Source of the DNA: Actinomycetota bacterium
Lineage (GTDB): Bacteria > Actinomycetota > Thermoleophilia > Gaiellales > Gaiellaceae
Direction of reading: 5' to 3'
Length of the DNA: 9,226 bases
Assembly: GCA_013821525.1 (NCBI GenBank)
Contig: JACDGR010000035.1
Coordinates: forward strand, 1 to 9,226
Positions 1 to 7,615 of this stretch are shown here, one piece after another; within the stretch, counting starts at the first letter, position 1; every line of letters begins with the position of its first letter. A model generated the notes under the pieces. The model did not search any database. It saw only the letters and a list, made by a program, of their open reading frames with translations, and was not told the origin of the DNA. The position numbers and the translations under genes are program-made.

Positions 1-288
1 GTCGTAGTCGAGCTCGTCGGAGAGGCCCTCCCAGAGCTGCAGCGACCGCTCGTAGATCGCGGCGCTCTCGTCCCACAGGTAGTTCGAGCGGATGATCGTC
101 GTGTTGCGGGTGATATTGCCTCCCGCAAGCCAACCCTTTTCGAGCACTGCGACATCGGTGATGCCGTGGTCTCGCGCGAGGTAGTACGCAGTCGCGAGCC
201 CGTGCCCTCCCCCGCCGACGATCACCACGTCGTAGGACGGCTTTGGCTCCGGGTTGCGCCAGAGGAAATCGGGATGGTCGACGATCAA
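1..288 (-). CDS. soxB: Sarcosine oxidase beta subunit, N-terminal part (runs off the left edge)
   Basis: The first 96 residues of an FAD-dependent amine oxidoreductase are present; the rest lies beyond base 1. Near the N-terminus the protein reads DFLWRNPEP (residues 7-15). A Rossmann dinucleotide-binding motif VVIVGGGGHGLATAYYLA follows (21-38), then VLEKGW with the ribose-binding Glu50, and RNTTIIRSNYLWDES (61-75). This block is characteristic of the beta subunit of heterotetrameric sarcosine oxidase, which oxidatively demethylates sarcosine to glycine, passing the methyl group to tetrahydrofolate and producing peroxide. Covalent flavin and catalytic residues lie outside the window, as would the delta, alpha and gamma subunit genes if present. 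The start is TTG at 288: an in-frame TGA lies just upstream, no ATG or GTG lies between, and a Shine-Dalgarno sequence sits at the right distance. It is the last gene visible in the minus-strand operon, 31 bases after the dehydrogenase stop. A related FAD amine oxidase acting on another N-methyl amino acid is possible. Confidence 0.88.
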   Translation of the reverse strand, partial: MIVDHPDFLWRNPEPKPSYDVVIVGGGGHGLATAYYLARDHGITDVAVLEKGWLAGGNITRNTTIIRSNYLWDESAAIYERSLQLWEGLSDELDYD

Positions 289-292
289 TCTG

Positions 293-298
293 CTCTCC
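293..298 (-). promoter_or_regulatory. Ribosome binding site deciding the TTG start of soxB
   Basis: On the minus strand GGAGAG is followed by four bases and then TTG. This is the only good Shine-Dalgarno match in the 31-base gap after the dehydrogenase stop. It supports the TTG at 288 as the real initiation codon, because the frame is closed by TGA a little further upstream. Confidence 0.65.
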
Positions 299-319
299 GC
301 AGCTGCGGGAGGCGGCTGC

Positions 320-1246
320 TCACGGCGTCAGCAATACCTTCGTGTACTCGTTCGGCCGGTCGACGAGATCGGCGAACGCCCTCGCGCCTTCGGCGAGGCG
401 CGCGTCGGATAGCCACGAGATGTCGAGGTCCTCGTCCGCAAGGATCTCGAGGGCACGGGAGAAGTCTGCGCGCGAATAGGCGAAGTGGCCGCGCACGGAC
501 ACGGCGCGGCGCACGAGGGTGGCCATCGGGAGGGTACCTTCGGCCGCGCCGAGCCCGACGACGACGACGTCTCCGCCGTTCTCGACGGAGTCGATCGATG
601 CGCGCCATGTCTCCTCGAAACCCGCCGCGTCGACCGCAAGGTCACCCGGCCCTTCGAAGTCACTCGCCCCGAGCAGCGCGGCGATGTCGCGCCGAGAGGT
701 GATCGGATCGAGCGTGCGCACCGTCGCGCCGTCGCGCGCCGCGAGAAACGTCGTCAGCAACCCGATCGGGCCGGCGCCGAACACGGAGACGAAGCTCCCG
801 ACTCCGAGCTCATAGGGCGCGAGAGCACCGACGCAGCACGCAAGCGGCTCGGCGAGCACCGCCCTGCGCAGTTCGAGGCCTTCCGGCAGGGGCACGAGTG
901 CGCGTTCCGGCAGGACGACCTGTTCCGCGAATCCCCCGGCGCGCTGCAGACCGATCAGCTGCCAGGACGCGCAGAGGTTGTCGTCTCCAGCCTCGCAGCG
1001 CGCACACGCGCCGCAACCGATCACTGGATACACCGCATAGCTTTCGCCGCCGACGCTCCCGACGACCTCGTGCCCGAGTACGAGCGGCGGCACGCGCGGC
1101 CCGGGATTCCCACGGTAGCCGTGCAGGTCAGAGCCGCAGATCCCGGCGAGCTGGACGTCGAGTACCACCTCGCCGTCGCCGGCGCGAGGATCGGGACGAT
1201 CTTCGAGCGCGAGGCGCTGGTCGCCGTGCCAGACCAGTGCTTTCAT
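320..1246 (-). CDS. Zinc-dependent alcohol/polyol dehydrogenase of the MDR superfamily
   Basis: This 308-residue medium-chain dehydrogenase/reductase probably oxidises an alcohol or polyol with NAD(P). The catalytic zinc ligands are visible as Cys37 in GICGSD, His59-Glu60 in GHEVVG, and Glu133 in LAEPLACC. The structural zinc site is complete: Cys78, Cys81, Cys84 and Cys92. The Rossmann glycine motif GAGPIG is at 157-162. An acidic Asp180 at the end of the next strand favours NAD over NADP, which is inference. The protein is short for the family, which usually has about 340-350 residues; the loop between GHEVVG and the structural zinc site is visibly trimmed and lacks the usual GDRV stretch. 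All ligands remain, so it looks functional. The ATG at 1246 overlaps the upstream deacylase stop in an ATGA, indicating coupled translation. Threonine, sorbitol and galactitol dehydrogenases are related families, and the substrate cannot be assigned. Confidence 0.88.
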   Translation of the reverse strand: MKALVWHGDQRLALEDRPDPRAGDGEVVLDVQLAGICGSDLHGYRGNPGPRVPPLVLGHEVVGSVGGESYAVYPVIGCGACARCEAGDDNLCASWQLIGLQRAGGFAEQVVLPERALVPLPEGLELRRAVLAEPLACCVGALAPYELGVGSFVSVFGAGPIGLLTTFLAARDGATVRTLDPITSRRDIAALLGASDFEGPGDLAVDAAGFEETWRASIDSVENGGDVVVVGLGAAEGTLPMATLVRRAVSVRGHFAYSRADFSRALEILADEDLDISWLSDARLAEGARAFADLVDRPNEYTKVLLTP

Positions 1247-2784
1247 CGCAACAGCACCCTGCCGGCGCGCTCGCCGGTCAGCTGTCCGTCGCGTAGGGTC
1301 GCCACGCCGTTCACCATGACATGCCGCATGCCTGTCGCGGGCAGATTCGGCTCGAACGTCGTCCCGCGCTCTCCGAATCCGTGCGGTTCGAACACGACGA
1401 CGTCGGCTCGTGCGCCTTCACGCAGGAAGCCGCGGTCCTGCAACCCGATCCGTGCCGCAGGCATGCCCGTCAGCCGGTGCACCGCGTCCTGCGGGGAGAG
1501 CAGGCCGCGTTCCTCCACCATGAAACGCCAGAACCACGAGGCCCAGGTGTACGCACCATGGAAGAACGAGGAGGCGAGGGGTCCGTCGGGAGCAAGCGTC
1601 GTGGCATCGGACCCGGGCATGCAGAGCGGGTGCGCAAAGGCTTCGCACTGCTGCTGCGGGGTGTAGGCGTTGATGATCGCCATCAGGCTGTGCAGCTCTC
1701 CGACACCGCCGAGTAAAAGATCGTAGACGGCGTCCAGTGGGTCCTGGGCGCGCTCGGCAGCGATCGACGCGATATCCCGGCGCGCGTACTCGGGCCAGAG
1801 GTCGTTGTCGAGCAGAACGACCCGCTTCCAGTCGCCGCCCGCGCTGAGAATGCTCACATGCGAGCGCATCGCACCTCGCTGGGCCGGGTCCCGCAGCGCC
1901 CGCTCGAGCTCGTCGGGCATCAGGGCGAGCGCCCAGCCCGGCAGAACCGCGTAGAGATGGGTGAGGCCGAACGTGCGCGTGTGCATGTCGAACGCGATGT
2001 CGTCCCCAGCGGCGTGTGCCTGCTCGACGAGCTCGACGCACCGCCTGCTCTCCTCGAGGCCGTTGCGCGGCACGAGGTGCGATACCTGCAGCCGCGTGCC
2101 GGCCGATCGGCCGGTCCGGATCGCCTCCGCGACGGCGTCCGCGGCGCCCGCGTCGCGCCGGCGCGTGTGCGTGGCGTAGAACGGTGCGCGTCGGGCGAGC
2201 GAGGTAATCTCCTCCTCGGTCGCGGCCGACTCCTGCGCGTACTCGAGTCCGGTCGAATAGCCCCACGCGCCTGCGTCGAGGGACTCGAGCAGCAGCGTGT
2301 CCATCTCGTCACACTCAGCGCGAGTCGCCGGGCGATCGACGAGACCCGCGGTCGCGAGCCGGAGCTGGCCGTTCGGCACCAGGCTGAGCACGTTGACAGC
2401 GGGCCGCGCAGCCGCGAGCGTCTCGAAGTACTCGCCTGCGGAGCTCCACGTGATGGGAAGCTCGTCGCTGTAGCCGTAGATCGCCCGCGCAGCCAGCGTC
2501 GGATCGCGAATTGGGAAGCAGCCGAAGCCGCAGTTGCCGACCACCTCGGTGGTCACTCCCTGGAAGATCGCGCTGGCCGCGCGCGGGTCGATCAGGAGCG
2601 TGTAGTCGGAATGGCTGTGGATGTCGATGAATCCCGGAGCGACGGCGAGGCCTGCGGCGTCGAGCCGGGGCGCATCGGCGGACTCGACGGCACCCACGAG
2701 TACAACGCGGCCCTCGGCGATGCCGACGTCCGCGACGAAGCCGTCACTGCCGGTGCCGTCGTAAACGGTCCCGCCGCGGATCAC
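1243..2784 (-). CDS. N-acyl-D-amino-acid deacylase-type amidohydrolase (D-aminoacylase family)
   Basis: This 513-residue metal-dependent amidohydrolase opens with the composite beta-strand start IRGGTVYDGTG (residues 2-12). The metal and catalytic residues of D-aminoacylases are in place: HSHSD (His56, His58, Asp60), the bridging Cys85 in VVGNCG, His206 in ATHTR, His236 in QVSHL, and the catalytic Asp393 in GSDA. The family signature GYSTGLEYA is at 175-183. Family members hydrolyse N-acyl or N-carbamoyl groups from D-amino acids; the exact acyl group here is unknown. The region after Asp393 (DGPLASSFFHGAYTWASWFWRF, 400-421) departs from the family's usual HPR..GTF loop, hinting at a different substrate. 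The start is GTG at 2784, 11 bases after the enolase-superfamily gene. The frame stays open upstream, and a CTG at 2796 would add the family-like residues LDLV, so the start is slightly uncertain. The stop overlaps the dehydrogenase ATG. Confidence 0.87.
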   Translation of the reverse strand: MIRGGTVYDGTGSDGFVADVGIAEGRVVLVGAVESADAPRLDAAGLAVAPGFIDIHSHSDYTLLIDPRAASAIFQGVTTEVVGNCGFGCFPIRDPTLAARAIYGYSDELPITWSSAGEYFETLAAARPAVNVLSLVPNGQLRLATAGLVDRPATRAECDEMDTLLLESLDAGAWGYSTGLEYAQESAATEEEITSLARRAPFYATHTRRRDAGAADAVAEAIRTGRSAGTRLQVSHLVPRNGLEESRRCVELVEQAHAAGDDIAFDMHTRTFGLTHLYAVLPGWALALMPDELERALRDPAQRGAMRSHVSILSAGGDWKRVVLLDNDLWPEYARRDIASIAAERAQDPLDAVYDLLLGGVGELHSLMAIINAYTPQQQCEAFAHPLCMPGSDATTLAPDGPLASSFFHGAYTWASWFWRFMVEERGLLSPQDAVHRLTGMPAARIGLQDRGFLREGARADVVVFEPHGFGERGTTFEPNLPATGMRHVMVNGVATLRDGQLTGERAGRVLLR

Positions 2785-2795
2785 GAGGTCGAGGC

Positions 2796-3926
2796 TCAGG
2801 CGCGCACCGACTCGATCGTGTTGTACGCGCCGTCGCGCTGCCAGCGCTCGTGCGCTTGGTCTACAGCGTTCTCATCGAGCTCGAATCCGTTACCTGGTAG
2901 ATCGTTCAACCGGTAGCGCCCGTTCGTCAACGGCGCCGGAGTCGTCGTCAGCGACTCGGCGAGCAGCTGATGCATCGTCTGGTTTCCGTTCGTCAGGTTC
3001 GGGATCGTAGAGGCGACCTGCGCGTGTGCGAAGAAGCTGAGGTCGCTCTGCATGAACGCGTGCAGGTTCACGCGCAGCCCCCAGGCCGCGCAGAGAGACG
3101 CTTGCTGGCGGAAGCGCAAGAGCCCGCCCGCGTCATGCGGGCCGGTGACGATCACGTCCGCGGCCTCCCGCTCGAGCACTGTCCGCAGCTGGGCCGTCGT
3201 GTAGACGGCCTGGTCGGCCGCGATCTTCGCTGCGACGCTCCTCCGGACGTGCGCGAGGCCGGCGACGTCGTCCCCCGGAACCGGCTGCTCGACCCAATCG
3301 AGGTCGTAGCGCGCGAGCCGGCGGATGCGGTCGATCGCCGTCGCGGCGTCCCACGCTTCGTTCGGGTCGACGCGCAGCAGCCGGTCCGGTCCGATCACCT
3401 CTCGGACGGCTGCGATGCATGCCTCGTCGTCGCGTGGCCGGCCGATCTTCAGATAGATCACCTCATGATCCGGCAGCTCGCGAGCGTGCGCCGCAAGCGT
3501 CGCCGGATCGTCGCCCTGCAGGAACCCGAAGAAGTCGAGCTCGTCGTGCACAGCCCCGCCTAAGAACGCGCGCGTCGGCAAGTCATGCGCTCGGCCGAAG
3601 GCGTCCCAGCACGCGGCCTCCATGCCGGAAAGAACAAACTGCGTGAACTGCGGGAATGTCTTCCACCGCCCCTCCGTCCAGATCGAGCGGAGGATCGCCT
3701 CGACGTCTCCGGGCGATCGGCCGACGAACTGCCGCGCCATCGCCTCACCGTGTGCGGCGACTGCGCGTGGCTCCTCGCAGATCGATTCTCCGTAGCCGAC
3801 TACGCCGTCGTCGGTGTGCACCGCGAAGAGCACGAGGTTCGCACCGAGCTGCCTACCGCCGGCCCAGTGGAACTCCTGCCGCAAGGGGATTGCGAGCGGT
3901 GTCACCTCCACCCGTGAGATCCTCAC
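2796..3926 (-). CDS. Mandelate racemase/muconate lactonizing enzyme family protein (enolase superfamily)
   Basis: This 376-residue protein has the usual family length. An N-terminal capping domain (about 1-125, with VGYGES at 43-48 and the helix MEAACWDAFG at 102-111) precedes a TIM barrel. The three metal ligands are Asp187 (RVDPNEAW), Glu213 (WVEQPV) and Asp238 (AADQA). Of the usual KxK motif the second, catalytic lysine is kept as Lys160 (YLKIG), while Tyr158 replaces the first. On the opposite side the Lys of the muconate/dipeptide-epimerase group is absent (VTGPHDAGG, 260-268), and His289 in NLHAF is a candidate acid/base, as in the mandelate racemase group. All such enzymes abstract a proton alpha to a carboxylate, leading to racemisation, dehydration or cycloisomerisation. 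The GTG start at 3926 overlaps the fused hydantoinase stop (GTGA) and has a good Shine-Dalgarno sequence. Between a hydantoinase and a D-specific deacylase, an amino-acid-derivative racemase is plausible, but acid sugar dehydratase is also possible. Confidence 0.87.
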   Translation of the reverse strand: MRISRVEVTPLAIPLRQEFHWAGGRQLGANLVLFAVHTDDGVVGYGESICEEPRAVAAHGEAMARQFVGRSPGDVEAILRSIWTEGRWKTFPQFTQFVLSGMEAACWDAFGRAHDLPTRAFLGGAVHDELDFFGFLQGDDPATLAAHARELPDHEVIYLKIGRPRDDEACIAAVREVIGPDRLLRVDPNEAWDAATAIDRIRRLARYDLDWVEQPVPGDDVAGLAHVRRSVAAKIAADQAVYTTAQLRTVLEREAADVIVTGPHDAGGLLRFRQQASLCAAWGLRVNLHAFMQSDLSFFAHAQVASTIPNLTNGNQTMHQLLAESLTTTPAPLTNGRYRLNDLPGNGFELDENAVDQAHERWQRDGAYNTIESVRA

Positions 3927-6900
3927 CGCGCTCCCTCGAGGGCGAGGCTCTCGGTAGTGACTCCGTAGAGCTCGCGCGCAGCAACGGCGGACACCTTCTC
4001 GTCTCGCACGTCGCGCAGCACCGCAGCGGGGTCGCGGTCATGCACATCTCCCCAGCCGCCTCCGCCTGCCATGCGGTGATGAAAGACATCGCCCGGCTGC
4101 AATGTCGTCGCGAACATCGGCGGCAGCCGCTCGACCGTGCCGCCGACGCGGAAGATGAGATTCGAGGACGCAGCACCCTCGCCGCCGCCCGCGAGCCCGT
4201 AGGGCCGGTGTACCTGGCGGTCCGAACGCACGTGCAGCAGCGTGTCAGGGGCGACGCAGCGCCAGACTCGCTCGACCGCCAGCCCGCCGCGGAACCGCCC
4301 GACGCCGCCGGAGTCGGCGACGAGCGCATAGCGCTCGACGACGATCGGCCATTCGCTCTCGGCGATCTCGATCGGCACGTTCGCCATCGAGGCACATGGG
4401 TTCGCCAGGCCGTCGTTGCCGTCCGCGGTCGGCCGTCCTCCCCACGTGCCGACGACGAGCTCGCTGTAGACGAACGGCTCACCGTCGGATCGTCGCCCTG
4501 CGAACCACGCGAGCGTCGAGCCGCCCTCGCCCGCGGCCGGCACTCGCGCGGGGATCAACTGGGCGAGCGCGCCGTTCATCACGTCGGAGAGCCGGTAGCC
4601 GGTGATGCCGCGCATCGACGACGCCCCCGGCAGCACGACGTGCGCAACCGTCCCGGGCTTCGTGACGACGGTGATCGGCCGGGTGGCTCCGGCCGTGCGC
4701 GGGATGTCGGTCGCCGAAGCCGCCATGATCGTGTGGAAGACGCTCGCCTCTGCGAACGACGGCGTACAGTTCAGAGCTCCTCGCACCATCGGCGCCGACT
4801 CGGAGAAGTCTGCGATCACCCTGTCCCCGGCGATCTCGAGCCGAACGGTGATCGGCACCTCGCAGACGTCGATGCCGTCGGAGTCGAGGTAGTCCGTGAA
4901 GGTTGCAACGCCGTCCGGCCAGCTCGCGATCTCGGCGCGCAGCAGCTGCTCGCTGTGATCGAGCAGCCCACCCATCAGCTCGATGAGCTCGCCTGCGCCG
5001 TGTCGACCCGCGAGCTCCTGTAGTCCCCGATCGCCGATCGTGCACGCCGCGGCCTGGGCGGCGAGGTCGCCGAGCAGCTCACGGGGCAAGCGCACGTTCG
5101 CCCGCAAGATCTCGAACAGCGCGTCGACCGGCGCGCCACGGTCGTGCAGCTTGAGCCACGGCAGCCGCAGCCCTTCCTGGAAGACCTCGGTGCTGTCGCA
5201 GGCGATCGTTCCGGGCACCCGCCCGCCCAGGTCGCCGTGATGGGCGATCGTGACCGCGAAACCGACCAGCGTCTCGCCGGCGAAGGCCGGCCTGACGAGA
5301 AAGATGTCCGGCGTGTGGCTGCCGCCGCCGAACGGGTCGTTGAGGATGTAGAGATCACCGGCTGCGAACTGCCCGTCGAAGCGCTCGAGCAGCGTCGACA
5401 TCGCCTGCGGGATCGAGCCCAGTTGCAGCGGGATCGTGACCGCCTGCGCCACCGTCTCACCGCTCGGAGCGCAGAGCGCTGCCGAGAAGTCCATCGCGTC
5501 GCGAACGACGGCCGAGTGCGCCGTGCGAAAGATCGTCGTCGCCATCTCGTCCGCGAGCGCCTCGAGCCCGTTCGCGAGCATCCGACGCGCGATCGCGGGC
5601 GCGTGCTGGCGCCGTTCGGGCCGCACGGTCACGTGGGCGAGCACGAGCGCGCCGGTCGGCGCGTCGAGACGGACCGCCCAGCCGGGCGGGACGACGATCG
5701 TGGTGTCATGCTCGTCCACGAGGAGCGGGCCTGCAACGAGGTCGGCTCCAAGGCTCGAGCGGGTGATCGTGGGCACCTCGACCGGGCCGTCACCGAAGTC
5801 CGCGCGCCGCGCGCCCGGCAGACGATCCTCCGCCACGAAGGCGCCGAGCGGTGCCCGAACCGGCCCGAGCGCGATCACTCGAAGGGCGCGCACATCGATC
5901 GGCGAGCCGACCTCGAGCCGGGTGCCGTACAGGCGCTCGTGCTCGGCCTCGAAGCGTTCGACCAACCCGGCCACCGCGACGGCATCGAGCTCCCCCGGGA
6001 GCTCGATCGGGACGCTCCAGCTCTGACCGCGGTACCGCACGTCAGCGACGCGCTGCCACTCACCGCCTGCGGGGCGCAACTCGGCGTCAAGCCGGCGCAG
6101 CTCGTCCAGGTCGGGCGCGCGAGCGTCGACGCGGCAGAAGCGCACGTCATGCTGCTCGTCCCGCGCCGCGAGAAGGCCGACTGCGGAGAAGAGCCCGGCG
6201 AGGGGCGGGACGATTGCCGTGCGGACGCCCAGCTCGCCCGCGAGCGCTGCGGCGTGCACGGGGCCCGAGCCTCCGTAGGCAATCAGCACGAAGTCCGCGG
6301 GGTCGCGTCCTTTCTCCGTCGTGACCGCGCGCAGCGCCCGCATCATCGCCGAGTTCGCGAGGTCGTGGATGCCACGCGCCACCTCGTGCTGGGTCAACCC
6401 GAGCCGAGCGCCGACCCGCGCGAGTGCCGCCGCGGCGAGCTCGCGCGAGATCGTGATCTGCCCGTCGGCGATCGGGCCGTCCGGCACGTAGCCGAGTACC
6501 ACGTTCGCATCGGTGACGGTCGGCTCGGCCCCGCCGCGCCCGTACGACGCAGGCCCCGGGTCTGCTCCGGCGCTCCGAGGCCCCACGTGCAGACCCTGCG
6601 CCGAGTCGAGCCACACGATCGACCCCCCACCGGCTCCGACCTCGGCGATGTCGATCGTCGGGATCCGGATCAGCTCGCCGCTGCCGCGCAAGAGCCGGCT
6701 TCCCGCGGAGAGCGACGCGCCGACCTCGTACTCCTGGCTGCGCGAAACGCGACCGTTCTCGATCAGCGACGCCTTAGCGGTCGTGCCGCCCATGTCGAAG
6801 GCGATCGCGGAGGAGTGTCCGAGCGCGTTCGCCAGCGCGAGCGCGGCGACGACGCCCGCCGCCGGGCCCGACTCGAGTGCATACACGGGCCGCTCGGACG

Positions 6901-7615
6901 CGTCGGCGGCGCTCATCGTCCCGCCCGAGCTCTGCATGATCCGGAGCGGTGCGGCCACACCGCGGCCGATCGCCGCCAGGTAGTCCTCCATCAGCGGACG
7001 GACGTACGCGTTCACGACGGTCGTCGCTGTGCGCTCGTACTCCTGCTGCTCGCGCAGGACCTCGCTCGAGAGCGAGACCGGAACGCCGGGCAGCTCTGCG
7101 CGCAGGATGGCGCCGAGTCGTTGCTCGTGCCCGGGATACAGGTGCGCGTGGAGAAGACATACCGCGATCGACTCCACCCCGGCCTCGCGCAGCTGCGCGG
7201 CCAGCGCGCGACAAGCGTCGTCGTCGAGCTCCTGCTCCACCGAGCCGTCCGGATGCACGCGCTCTGCGATCTCGAAGCGAAGGTGGCGCTCGACGAGCGA
7301 GCGGGGCTTCGTCCAGAAATAGTCGTACAGGTGCGGCATGCGCATCCGGCGCAGCTCGAGCACGTCGCGGAACCCCTCGGTCGTCACGACCGCGGCCCGG
7401 GCGCCGCGCCGTTCGAGCACGGCGTTCGTGGCGACCGTTGTCCCGTGCACGACCTCCTTGACCCCGTCGGGAGCGAGGCTGCGCAAGGCTGCGACGACCG
7501 CACGGTCGTACTCCGGCGGTGTCGACAGCACCTTCGCGACGCGGAGCCTGCCGTCGTCGCCCTCGACGATCACGTCGGTGAAGGTGCCTCCGACGTCGGC
7601 GCCGGCGCGCGTCAC
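3923..7615 (-). CDS. Fused hydantoinase/oxoprolinase: HyuA (ATPase) and HyuB halves in one protein
   Basis: This 1230-residue protein joins two subunits that are often separate. The N-terminal HyuA half (about 1-665) has the ATP-binding ADVGGTFTDVI (6-16), VVHGTTVATNAVLERRG (55-71), a second phosphate motif FDMGGTTAKASL (273-284), VGAGGGSI (326-333), ADPGPASYG (351-359) and YGGSGPVHAA (447-456). The HyuB half (about 672-1200) has NDPFGGGSHTPD (759-770), AHHGDLGG (791-798) and a C-terminal GGGGWGD (1184-1190). Related enzymes are 5-oxoprolinase, N-methylhydantoin amidohydrolase and the hydantoin-cleaving HyuA/HyuB; they activate a cyclic amide with ATP and hydrolyse it in the cytoplasm. The two halves and their length match single-chain 5-oxoprolinases, but the sarcosine oxidase downstream favours an N-methylhydantoin-like substrate; neither is proven. 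The start is GTG at 7615, overlapping the regulator stop (GTGA), with no clear Shine-Dalgarno sequence, so it probably relies on coupling. The first 280 residues closely resemble the divergent gene at 8363. Confidence 0.92.
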   Translation of the reverse strand: MTRAGADVGGTFTDVIVEGDDGRLRVAKVLSTPPEYDRAVVAALRSLAPDGVKEVVHGTTVATNAVLERRGARAAVVTTEGFRDVLELRRMRMPHLYDYFWTKPRSLVERHLRFEIAERVHPDGSVEQELDDDACRALAAQLREAGVESIAVCLLHAHLYPGHEQRLGAILRAELPGVPVSLSSEVLREQQEYERTATTVVNAYVRPLMEDYLAAIGRGVAAPLRIMQSSGGTMSAADASERPVYALESGPAAGVVAALALANALGHSSAIAFDMGGTTAKASLIENGRVSRSQEYEVGASLSAGSRLLRGSGELIRIPTIDIAEVGAGGGSIVWLDSAQGLHVGPRSAGADPGPASYGRGGAEPTVTDANVVLGYVPDGPIADGQITISRELAAAALARVGARLGLTQHEVARGIHDLANSAMMRALRAVTTEKGRDPADFVLIAYGGSGPVHAAALAGELGVRTAIVPPLAGLFSAVGLLAARDEQHDVRFCRVDARAPDLDELRRLDAELRPAGGEWQRVADVRYRGQSWSVPIELPGELDAVAVAGLVERFEAEHERLYGTRLEVGSPIDVRALRVIALGPVRAPLGAFVAEDRLPGARRADFGDGPVEVPTITRSSLGADLVAGPLLVDEHDTTIVVPPGWAVRLDAPTGALVLAHVTVRPERRQHAPAIARRMLANGLEALADEMATTIFRTAHSAVVRDAMDFSAALCAPSGETVAQAVTIPLQLGSIPQAMSTLLERFDGQFAAGDLYILNDPFGGGSHTPDIFLVRPAFAGETLVGFAVTIAHHGDLGGRVPGTIACDSTEVFQEGLRLPWLKLHDRGAPVDALFEILRANVRLPRELLGDLAAQAAACTIGDRGLQELAGRHGAGELIELMGGLLDHSEQLLRAEIASWPDGVATFTDYLDSDGIDVCEVPITVRLEIAGDRVIADFSESAPMVRGALNCTPSFAEASVFHTIMAASATDIPRTAGATRPITVVTKPGTVAHVVLPGASSMRGITGYRLSDVMNGALAQLIPARVPAAGEGGSTLAWFAGRRSDGEPFVYSELVVGTWGGRPTADGNDGLANPCASMANVPIEIAESEWPIVVERYALVADSGGVGRFRGGLAVERVWRCVAPDTLLHVRSDRQVHRPYGLAGGGEGAASSNLIFRVGGTVERLPPMFATTLQPGDVFHHRMAGGGGWGDVHDRDPAAVLRDVRDEKVSAVAARELYGVTTESLALEGAR
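3931..3937 (-). promoter_or_regulatory. Ribosome binding site of the enolase-superfamily gene
   Basis: GAGGGAG on the minus strand lies four bases before the GTG at 3926, inside the end of the hydantoinase gene. It supports the GTG start within the GTGA overlap. Confidence 0.6.

Noticed and set aside
289..319. Terminator or promoter between the dehydrogenase and soxB
   Set aside because: The 31-base gap has no stem followed by a T-run and no promoter-like hexamers, only a ribosome binding site, so read-through is likely.
485..1666. 393-codon open frame on the plus strand
   Set aside because: It is antisense to the dehydrogenase and deacylase, both supported by conserved catalytic residues.
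1858..2916. 352-codon open frame on the plus strand
   Set aside because: It is antisense to the deacylase gene with no family motif; a codon-bias shadow.
3656..5023. 455-codon open frame on the plus strand
   Set aside because: It lies opposite the enolase-superfamily gene and the hydantoinase end, crosses their junction, and shows only low-complexity Arg-rich sequence.
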